A stretch of 24,153 nucleotides of DNA. Origin: Elysia marginata (Eukaryota; Mollusca; Gastropoda; Plakobranchidae). Below the pieces are notes generated by a model. The model did no database searches, was not told the DNA's origin, and saw nothing but the letters and a program-made list of their open reading frames with translations. Below are positions 21,901 through 24,153 of the stretch, in pieces; within the stretch, counting starts at the first letter, position 1; each line of letters begins with the position of its first letter. The position numbers were made by a program, and so were the translations under genes. The stretch spans positions 203,164 to 227,316 of the forward strand of contig BMAT01006091.1 of NCBI GenBank assembly GCA_019649035.1, read 5' to 3'.

Positions 21901-23556
21901 TATGGTAAAAAAGTATAATTTTGGGCTGAACTTTTTTTTTAAATGGCCAGGGATGATCCAAGGCTTCCGTTAAAAAAAAAAAAACAAAAAAAAAATGGCA
22001 GTTTGTCTAAAAAATTTCACATAACTTACAGCCAAAACTGTTGAGCTAGACAGAAGTTTTTGGAATGCTGCAAACGCATTTTCGTAATCATCTCGTCTTT
22101 CAGCTGAAATTTCTCCTTTGGTCTGAAATTTTTTTTTAAATGAAAAAGATGCAAATTAAATTTTTTTGATACGATAAAACCTTTTTTTATTTTTTCAACA
22201 TAAAAAAATTATAACTTTGATGGCTTTTATAATGAATTTTCAAAAGCGTCCCTCAGATGAGGGAGCCTAAAGGAGTTAAAATGATACCAATCAGATTTTA
22301 CAGAACGAGGCCAAGCCTAGTCATAGATTTTTGGCTTTGCACTTATTGAAATCCTTATCATTGGAACTAATATTTATATAGTACAAGCCATATTCAAAGG
22401 CAAGTTTTTTTACAGCATTTCCAGGTGTAACGGCAGTTTTCTATGTTCCTTTAACATCTATTCAATGTGAGTGTAACATTCAGCATTTTTCCACGCCCCT
22501 TATTGACACTTCTACACAAAATTTCTACCTGGCTTCCTTATGTATCAGCACTTTAAGTGAAGCAGAGGCAGTGACTAGGCACAAATTAGTTGAGCCTTTT
22601 CAAATCCACTGTAAAGTCTCTAGGTCTGTAGGCTGTGTTTTGTGCCCCCACATCAGAGTTCAGTGGTTATAGCTAAGGCATCCTTAGTCTTAATATCAAT
22701 CGCACTACATTTGTACCTGAGTGCTTGTCTTGAATATCATACAATGTCATGATACTGACAGTGCTAACAAAACACTACTGCCCTTTAAAATTATCTCCAA
22801 ATTTAGATGCTACTGAAGAAAACTTACTACAATTAGGTAGTTTTTTCCGTCTCATCTAACAAAAATTAACAAGTTTAATGATGTGAGGAACAAATGACAA
22901 ACACAAGATTCATGCCTTGTTTAGTTCAATGTTTATAAACTTCATTATTTTTCAACAGCAATATATAATTTTTCATACCTGCATTATTTTCCTGTTCTGC
23001 CTCTCCATAGCCTTGAGAGACTTTTGAGAAGTTGTAACATGTTTCACAAGGGATCCATAATATTCCTTTAATAAATTTGCACAATTTCTCTGCTTTTCAG
23101 GTCGCAAAAGCTGTTAATATAGAAAAATATAAAAACAGAATGACAATCCACAGACATGAAAGTCACAGATTGTCAAGAATACAAGGGATTTTAGAAAACA
23201 CTTCAACCACTCTTAGGGGTCTCAAAATTTGATATGATTCAGGTATTTGTAGACTTTAAACCAGTGTTGTTTTATTTCTTGCACCTTTTATGTAACTGTA
23301 ACAGCTACATCAAAATTTCACAGCTCAAGAAATAAATAATACCTAATCTGACCTTATCAATGTAGCAAAAAGATGTTTTTAGAAAGGATTTAAATACTTC
23401 TAAAAATATATTTAGTTGGCGTGAAGATTAATTTTGGAACTTGAAAAAGATTTTGGTAATAACCTTGAAGATGTTAAAACTATTAGCAGACCTTTTGACC
23501 ATTTGCTACTTACCTCACTCTTTGGTATTTCCATGTTAAACGTTGCTGACAATAAC
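892..23556 (-). CDS. UPF2: UPF2, regulator of nonsense transcripts 2 (partial, about 30 exons)
   Basis: UPF2 is the cytoplasmic scaffold of nonsense-mediated mRNA decay. It bridges UPF3 on the exon junction complex to the helicase UPF1. Exons in transcript order (high to low): 23556-23514, 23110-22979, 22122-22030, 21498-21459, 21000-20971 (uncertain), 20791-20733, 18920-18834, 18317-18245, 17898-17758, 17356-17262, 16512-16427, 14231-14123, 13805-13748, 13156-13101, 12694-12578, 11949-11870, 11650-11545, 10953-10912, 10632-10531, 9790-9731, 9009-8871, 8597-8458, 7572-7386, 6515-6325, 5774-5694, 4832-4743, 3773-3683, 2712-2618, 2269-2207, 970-892. All junctions are GT-AG and phases match across every join, giving about 920 codons without a stop. 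Similarity to human UPF2, compared from memory, runs in order from the end of MIF4G-1 through MIF4G-2, MIF4G-3, the acidic linker and the UPF1-binding C-terminus. N-terminal exons and probably the last exon lie outside the window. Confidence 0.96.
971..2206 (-). other. UPF2 intron, 1.2 kb, no further feature
   Basis: This is AT-rich intron between the KGNKQQ-following exon and the C-terminal helix exon. Both strands are broken by many stops. I see A/T tracts but no recognisable repeat, RNA or exon. Confidence 0.6.
2207..2269 (-). CDS. UPF2: UPF2 exon, strand after the KGNKQQ motif
   Basis: This 63-nt exon is phase 0 at both ends, with acceptor ATCCAG and donor GTAAGT. It encodes [20 protein letters not shown] plus E. 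In human, KGNKQQ is followed by FKILNVPMSSQLAANHWNQQ, so the xVPM/IPM core is kept while the strand before it differs. Confidence 0.9.
2618..2712 (-). CDS. UPF2: UPF2 exon, UPF1-binding beta strand
   Basis: This 95-nt exon has acceptor TTTTAG and donor GTGAGT. It enters in phase 1 and encodes [17 protein letters not shown] then [14 protein letters not shown]. The second part is near-identical to human [14 protein letters not shown], part of the hairpin that contacts UPF1. Confidence 0.96.
2800..2940 (+). repeat. Dispersed repeat, copy 1
   Basis: It begins agttgaataagagagattc and ends with gattgaaggatttaaca. It shares both ends and several inner blocks (tcaagatNtgctc, aatctt-attttaNa) in the same order and strand with 20437-20570. 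The family is not recognised; similarity stops at both edges, as for a transposed unit. Confidence 0.65.
3683..3773 (-). CDS. UPF2: UPF2 exon, UPF1-binding region linker
   Basis: This 91-nt exon has acceptor CCTCAG and donor GTGAGA. It encodes [20 protein letters not shown] then [10 protein letters not shown] and leaves in phase 1. Human has SGESVKVHQLDVAIPLHL. The match is clear, and only this frame fits both neighbours. Confidence 0.94.
3846..3993. mobile_element. 148-bp MITE with TA target duplication
   Basis: It starts tacaatggaatcc (3846-3858) and ends ggattccattgta (3981-3993), a perfect 13-bp inverted pair including the flanking TA. Inner bases continue as imperfect inverted repeats. 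Size, TA flanks and the CAATGGAATCC end fit a non-autonomous Tc1/mariner-pogo-type element. It lies in the intron between the exons at 4743 and 3773. Confidence 0.75.
4743..4832 (-). CDS. UPF2: UPF2 exon, UPF1-binding helix
   Basis: This 90-nt exon (30 codons) has acceptor AATCAG. The donor is the unusual GTCTGG. It encodes [20 protein letters not shown] then [10 protein letters not shown]. Human has VPCVEDEDFIQALDKMMLENLQ. This is the helix that docks on the UPF1 cysteine/histidine-rich domain, with the D-E/D-D-F and MM pattern kept. Confidence 0.95.
4833..5693 (-). other. UPF2 intron, 0.86 kb, no recognised element
   Basis: This is AT-rich intron. A 112-codon open frame on the plus strand (5347-5685) has no start context, no known motif and no codon-like composition. 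I treat it as chance. Confidence 0.55.
5694..5774 (-). CDS. UPF2: UPF2 exon, second acidic linker exon
   Basis: This 81-nt exon (27 codons) is phase 0 at both ends, with acceptor ATGTAG and donor GTAACC. It is nearly all acidic or Ser ([20 protein letters not shown], then CEDTDEE). It corresponds to the human stretch of Asp/Glu with DSNKENETDEE before the UPF1-binding helix. Confidence 0.9.
5775..6324 (-). other. UPF2 intron, 0.55 kb
   Basis: This intron lies between the two acidic exons. Apart from a short palindrome (atcatc-tct-gatgat near 6175-6189) I see nothing in it. Confidence 0.55.
6325..6515 (-). CDS. UPF2: UPF2 exon, Glu-rich acidic linker
   Basis: This 191-nt exon has acceptor TTGCAG and donor GTAAGC. 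It enters in phase 1 (Ala codon) and starts [11 protein letters not shown]. It then runs through blocks of consecutive Glu/Asp and ends [11 protein letters not shown]. Human UPF2 has a similar acidic low-complexity stretch between MIF4G-3 and the UPF1-binding region. No residue-level alignment is possible, but phase and order fit. Confidence 0.93.
7056..7318 (-). mobile_element. tRNA-derived SINE
   Basis: On the minus strand the head at about 7314-7242 resembles a tRNA: seven bases, then an A-box-like TGGCTCAAAAGG with D-stem GCTC/GAGC, and a decayed B box around 7265-7251 (CGCTTGATCCCC). A tRNA-unrelated body of about 180 bases follows, then a T-rich 3' tail. The heptamer tgtatta occurs directly at both sides (7049-7055 and 7319-7325), consistent with a target duplication. 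The block is visibly less AT-rich than the intron around it. It sits in the same orientation as UPF2. An open frame on the opposite strand is incidental. Confidence 0.7.
7386..7572 (-). CDS. UPF2: UPF2 exon, end of MIF4G-3
   Basis: This 187-nt exon has acceptor TGACAG and donor GTTAGT. It begins [20 protein letters not shown] and ends in the helix [19 protein letters not shown]. Human has RYVWWKKSLEVWTKDHPFP and a helix ending EREFLIKLG. Next comes an acidic low-complexity exon. Confidence 0.95.
7573..8457 (-). other. UPF2 intron, 0.88 kb, no recognised element
   Basis: This is AT-rich intron between MIF4G-3 exons. No repeat or RNA is recognised. Confidence 0.55.
8458..8597 (-). CDS. UPF2: UPF2 exon, MIF4G-3
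   Basis: This 140-nt exon has acceptor CTACAG and donor GTAGGC. It enters in phase 1 and reads [20 protein letters not shown] and [20 protein letters not shown]. These match human [20 protein letters not shown] and GQYFDRGSSKRKLDCFLVYF. Confidence 0.98.
8871..9009 (-). CDS. UPF2: UPF2 exon, MIF4G-3
   Basis: This 139-nt exon has acceptor ATTCAG and donor GTAAGC. It includes [20 protein letters not shown] and [18 protein letters not shown]. Human has VNQPKFNQRRISSAKFLGEL and [18 protein letters not shown]. It is among the best conserved exons. Confidence 0.98.
9010..9730 (-). other. UPF2 intron, 0.72 kb
   Basis: The intron contains long A runs near 9620-9642. No gene or mobile element is recognised. 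Confidence 0.55.
9731..9790 (-). CDS. UPF2: UPF2 exon carrying the UPF3-binding acidic residues
   Basis: This 60-nt exon is phase 0 at both ends, with acceptor CTGCAG and donor GTAAGA. It encodes [20 protein letters not shown]. Counting from the human VVD at 847, the residues matching D847, E851 and E858 are all present as D9, E13 and E20 of the exon. In human UPF2 these acidic positions contact UPF3B. Confidence 0.97.
9791..10530 (-). other. UPF2 intron, 0.74 kb
   Basis: This is AT-rich intron with scattered short open frames on both strands and no conserved motif. Nothing else is seen. Confidence 0.55.
10531..10632 (-). CDS. UPF2: UPF2 exon, MIF4G-3
   Basis: This 102-nt exon (34 codons) has acceptor TTTCAG and donor GTAAAC. 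It encodes [20 protein letters not shown] and [14 protein letters not shown]. The human match is VWNVKYNSI-type sequence followed by HCVANLLAGLVLYQ. Confidence 0.96.
10912..10953 (-). CDS. UPF2: UPF2 exon, 42 nt, MIF4G-3
   Basis: This 42-nt exon is phase 0 at both ends, with acceptor ACTTAG and donor GTAAAT. It encodes [14 protein letters not shown]. Human has [14 protein letters not shown]. It is short but very conserved. Confidence 0.96.
10954..11544 (-). other. UPF2 intron, 0.59 kb
   Basis: A short near-repeat is visible (cagtNNNtgcagt-type blocks around 11040-11095, with tttgtttgtcac and its reverse gtgacaaacaaa forming an inverted pair at 11025-11036 and 11077-11088). This could be a decayed MITE or a chance hairpin. 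Otherwise there are only A/T tracts. Confidence 0.4.
11545..11650 (-). CDS. UPF2: UPF2 exon, MIF4G-2/3 junction
   Basis: This 106-nt exon has acceptor CTGCAG and donor GTTACA. It encodes [15 protein letters not shown] and then [20 protein letters not shown]. Human has [20 protein letters not shown]. The loop joining the second and third MIF4G repeats is here. Confidence 0.97.
11870..11949 (-). CDS. UPF2: UPF2 exon, end of MIF4G-2
   Basis: This 80-nt exon has acceptor TTACAG and donor GTAGTA. It encodes [20 protein letters not shown] then DNAFYY plus two bases. Human has EQMMRKKQAMHLDARYVTMV then ENAYYY. This is the last helix of MIF4G-2. Confidence 0.96.
11950..12577 (-). other. UPF2 intron, 0.63 kb
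   Basis: This is very A-rich intron on the plus strand (12000-12240). Nothing further is recognised. Confidence 0.55.
12578..12694 (-). CDS. UPF2: UPF2 exon, MIF4G-2
   Basis: This 117-nt exon (39 codons) is phase 0 at both ends, with acceptor TGTCAG and donor GTGAGT. It includes [20 protein letters not shown] and [12 protein letters not shown]. The human equivalent is HHHIEMACTLLETCGRFLFR. It is highly conserved. Confidence 0.97.
13101..13156 (-). CDS. UPF2: UPF2 exon, MIF4G-2
   Basis: This 56-nt exon has acceptor TTCCAG and donor GTATAT. It encodes (G)[18 protein letters not shown], against human GELTKFKMFTKNDTLHCLK. It leaves in phase 0. Confidence 0.95.
13157..13747 (-). other. UPF2 intron, 0.59 kb
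   Basis: This is intron between two short MIF4G-2 exons. No recognisable element is seen. Confidence 0.55.
13748..13805 (-). CDS. UPF2: UPF2 exon, MIF4G-2
   Basis: This 58-nt exon has acceptor TTGCAG and donor GTAAGT. It encodes [19 protein letters not shown] plus the first base of a Gly codon. It matches human VRKKDQINIETKNKTVRFI. Confidence 0.96.
14123..14231 (-). CDS. UPF2: UPF2 exon, MIF4G-2
   Basis: This 109-nt exon has acceptor TGCCAG and donor GTCAGT. One base completes an Arg codon, then [20 protein letters not shown] and [16 protein letters not shown]. Human has LDLLPFYARLVATLHPCMSD at this place. The 2.2-kb intron before it carries the LINE remnant. Confidence 0.96.
14450..14923 (+). 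mobile_element. CR1-like LINE, decayed 3' end of reverse-transcriptase ORF
   Basis: Three reading-frame pieces on the plus strand together give the usual C-terminus of CR1-type LINE ORF2. 14450-14573 reads [20 protein letters not shown], later [12 protein letters not shown]. 14613-14738 contains [11 protein letters not shown], the decayed LHWLP motif. 14738-14923 contains LRSSNANLL, then [13 protein letters not shown] and [15 protein letters not shown]. Frame changes occur between pieces and there are internal stops, so it is a dead fragment. It lies antisense in the 2.2-kb UPF2 intron. The family, from established LINE knowledge, is CR1/L2-like; a finer name is not possible by eye. Confidence 0.88.
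14924..16426 (-). other. Remaining intron sequence beside the LINE, unexplained
   Basis: There is about 1.5 kb after the LINE coding remnant. The part just after 14923 may be LINE 3' untranslated sequence. The stretch 15200-16330 has less broken composition than typical intron here and could be another decayed repeat. No coding similarity is recognised. Confidence 0.4.
16427..16512 (-). CDS. UPF2: UPF2 exon, MIF4G-2 core
   Basis: This 86-nt exon (28 codons plus two bases) has acceptor CAACAG and donor GTAAGT. It reads [20 protein letters not shown] and TLFAVHRT, near-identical to human AAMDFCMNMNTKANRKKLVR. This is one of the most conserved UPF2 segments and the anchor for identifying the gene. 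The upstream intron stays open in this frame for another 240 or so bases, which is chance. Confidence 0.97.
17262..17356 (-). CDS. UPF2: UPF2 exon, start of MIF4G-2
   Basis: This 95-nt exon has acceptor ATTCAG and donor GTACTT. It encodes [20 protein letters not shown] and then [11 protein letters not shown]. The second part matches human PNCVNRDLIDK, the first helix pair of the middle MIF4G domain. Confidence 0.95.
17758..17898 (-). CDS. UPF2: UPF2 exon, Glu-rich linker before MIF4G-2
   Basis: This 141-nt exon enters in phase 1 (G+AG) and leaves in phase 1 through GTAAAT. It is Glu-rich and probably coiled ([20 protein letters not shown] near its start, FVLPEIE at its end). It corresponds to the acidic Leu/Glu linker of human UPF2 (LELELENLE onwards). 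Sequence identity is low, but position, phase and composition all fit. Confidence 0.88.
18245..18317 (-). CDS. UPF2: UPF2 exon, charged linker
   Basis: This 73-nt exon has acceptor GAACAG and donor GTAAGC. It reads [20 protein letters not shown] then VLEN and leaves in phase 1. It aligns to human ILFKDNEKSCQNKESNKDD in the poorly conserved linker before MIF4G-2. Confidence 0.88.
18834..18920 (-). CDS. UPF2: UPF2 exon, conserved [11 protein letters not shown] segment
   Basis: This 87-nt exon (29 codons) is phase 0 at both ends, with acceptor TTCCAG and donor GTAAGT. It encodes [20 protein letters not shown] followed by PDLRASIPS. The human counterpart is GGIWEDEDARNFYENL then IDLKAFVPA, so identity is clear. 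It follows the long 1.8-kb intron that carries a dispersed repeat copy. Confidence 0.94.
19969..20014 (+). repeat. Short tandem duplication with hairpin
   Basis: The 15-mer agactagttctaatg occurs at 19969-19983 and again at 19988-20002. The second copy runs into an inverted pair, ttctaatg (19995-20002) and cattagaa (20007-20014), with a 4-base loop. Confidence 0.75.
20437..20570 (+). repeat. Dispersed repeat, copy 2
   Basis: It begins aagctgaataagatagcttc and ends aattgaaggatttaataa. It aligns with 2800-2940 in the same orientation across most of its length, with small gaps in the T-rich middle. Confidence 0.65.
20733..20791 (-). CDS. UPF2: UPF2 exon, inter-MIF4G linker
   Basis: This 59-nt exon has acceptor GGTCAG and donor GTTAGC. 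It enters in phase 1 and leaves in phase 0. It reads (D)[19 protein letters not shown], aligning loosely to human GPGIDIFTPGKPGE just upstream of the conserved acidic WEDEDARNFYE segment, which is in the next exon. Confidence 0.85.
20971..21000 (-). CDS. UPF2: Possible 30-nt cassette exon of UPF2
   Basis: A 30-nt stretch between TAAAG and GTAATA is phase 1 at both ends. With the preceding G it reads [10 protein letters not shown]. Both including and skipping it keep the frame between the DLLDE exon and the next certain exon, as expected for a cassette exon. The acceptor has a poor pyrimidine tract, and this linker is not conserved enough to confirm it by homology. It could be intron. Confidence 0.4.
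21343..21404. repeat. Imperfect inverted repeat
   Basis: Arms are attataaaaaaggaatta (21343-21360) and taattccctctttttttataat (21383-21404). They could fold into an AU-rich hairpin in the pre-mRNA, about 55 bases past the donor of the 21459-21498 exon and before the uncertain 30-nt exon. It may be a small decayed MITE. Confidence 0.55.
21459..21498 (-). CDS. UPF2: UPF2 exon, DLLDE motif after MIF4G-1
   Basis: This 40-nt exon has acceptor TTTCAG and donor GTAAAT. It encodes [13 protein letters not shown] plus the first base of a Gly/Asp codon (phase 1). It matches human DLLDENMPDLPQD. The linker between MIF4G-1 and MIF4G-2 starts here. Confidence 0.92.
22030..22122 (-). CDS. UPF2: UPF2 exon, end of MIF4G-1
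   Basis: This 93-nt exon (31 codons) is phase 0 at both ends, with acceptor TTTCAG and donor GTAAGT. It starts [17 protein letters not shown] and ends [11 protein letters not shown]. This parallels human SKGELSEDRHKQYEEF and QKLLANSQSLA. The following exon continues the conserved DLLDE motif. Confidence 0.93.
22123..22978 (-). other. UPF2 intron, 0.86 kb, with a less AT-rich core
   Basis: The stretch 22240-22760 is noticeably less AT-rich than most introns here and has a small palindrome (ccctca-ga-tgaggg at about 22250-22263). It has no open frame. It may be an old repeat; no family is recognised. Confidence 0.4.
22979..23110 (-). CDS. UPF2: UPF2 exon, MIF4G-1 C-terminal helices
   Basis: This 132-nt exon (44 codons) is in phase 0 at both ends, with acceptor AACAG and donor GTATGA. 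It contains [19 protein letters not shown] and later [11 protein letters not shown]. These match human SPEKQQPFQNLLKEYFTSL and NTERQNRRILH, the last helices of the first MIF4G repeat. The alignment is unambiguous. Confidence 0.93.
23514..23556 (-). CDS. UPF2: UPF2 exon (first seen), end of MIF4G-1
   Basis: This 43-nt exon has acceptor TTCCAG and donor GTAAGT. One base completes a split codon, then it reads [14 protein letters not shown]. It aligns to the human stretch AAEKFNLSFPPSE, just before the conserved PEKQ motif that starts the next exon. The preceding exon should encode the conserved FCxHCG segment. I do not find it in the 597 bases to the right edge, so it is presumably beyond the window. 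Confidence 0.75.
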
Positions 23557-24153
23557 CTGGAAGTTTTAGACAAAAGTCAAATTTAAAAATAACAAGGTCT
23601 GTTTTTATCTCTACAGAAATATTTATTCACAAAAAATCGGATGGATTTCAATATCCACACCCTTCTATGGACAATAACTGTGAATTTCAAGGTTCAGTAA
23701 GATGTATTGCAAAGTTCAATATGGTAAGGTTTTTTATGTAATGAGAAGTTATTAGGTGAAGGCTCAGAATAATGAAAGTTCACACTGTATTCGAACTAAA
23801 GAGTTTTGGTCTTTAATGGAAATGCAATATTAGACTGCATCTTTATGATATCTTCCATAATAATACCTGCCCAAATTTGAAATAGAAACAGTTAACAAAT
23901 GTGAATAAAATTGCATGTACCAAGAATGCCCTCAAGACAGAAAAAAAAATCTGAACTTTTTTTTTTGCCTGTCTTCAAACTTTCATACAACATCAACTCA
24001 GATTGAATACAGTTTATAGTGTGTTCAAACCAAACTGAAGGAGCCAGAATAACCTGAATCAAGGTTAAAACCTGAAAAAGGACATCCATGTGAACTTATG
24101 AACTTCAAGATTGCATTTTACCAAATTACAACCGAAAGCATCCCCAGTGGCAC
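23557..24153 (-). other. UPF2 intron up to the right edge
   Basis: No conserved UPF2 exon is found here. The segment encoding the FCxHCG motif and upstream N-terminal exons must lie beyond the right edge, so this intron is probably longer than 597 bases. Confidence 0.5.

Noticed and set aside
23892..24089. 65-codon minus-strand open frame near the right edge
   Set aside because: It does not match any part of UPF2 and has no paired splice sites in the right phase; treated as intron.
24122..24153. Possible further UPF2 exon at the right edge (minus strand, LSVVI before a GTAAAA donor)
   Set aside because: Five residues resemble human VSVVI, but the flanking residues do not match and the required next exon (FCxHCG segment) is absent between here and 23557.
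1..24153. Novel defence, biosynthetic or phage-like gene system
   Set aside because: The window is a single eukaryotic housekeeping gene with introns; no gene cluster, CRISPR array or bacterial-type operon is present.

Overview
The window is one piece of a metazoan nuclear genome. It is strongly AT-rich, intron-dense and packed with eroded transposon fragments, and it contains no bacterial-style gene cluster. Nearly all the coding information belongs to a single minus-strand gene, UPF2 (regulator of nonsense transcripts 2, the nonsense-mediated mRNA decay adaptor). It is split into about 30 short exons, each bounded by a GT donor and an AG acceptor, that join in one consistent reading frame. 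Protein similarity to vertebrate UPF2 is high in the MIF4G repeats. The repeats (a CR1-like LINE end, a tRNA-derived SINE, and Tc1/mariner-pogo-type MITEs) and the intron density suggest an early-branching invertebrate, possibly a cnidarian. That placement is inference only.

Layout (gene reads right to left). 24153-23557: intron sequence, with the N-terminal exons beyond the right edge. 23556-22030: three exons finishing the first MIF4G domain. 21498-17758: acidic linker exons, including one uncertain 30-nt exon. 17356-11870: second MIF4G domain. 11650-7386: third MIF4G domain, which carries the UPF3-binding acidic residues. 6515-5694: Glu/Asp-rich linker. 4832-892: C-terminal UPF1-binding region and a basic/acidic helix. 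The last coding exon is probably beyond the left edge. The recognised exons encode about 920 codons, roughly the last three quarters of a protein of about 1270 residues in vertebrates.

The introns hold recognisable decayed mobile DNA: a pogo/Tigger-like terminal fragment (1-150), a 148-bp TA-flanked MITE (3846-3993), a tRNA-derived SINE with a putative 7-bp target duplication (about 7056-7318), the 3' end of a CR1-like LINE on the opposite strand (14450-14923), and two copies of an unnamed dispersed repeat (2800-2940 and 20437-20570). I see no tRNA gene, rRNA, CRISPR array or second protein-coding gene. I found no novel multi-gene system. The points of interest are exon architecture, possible alternative splicing at two places, and the repeats.
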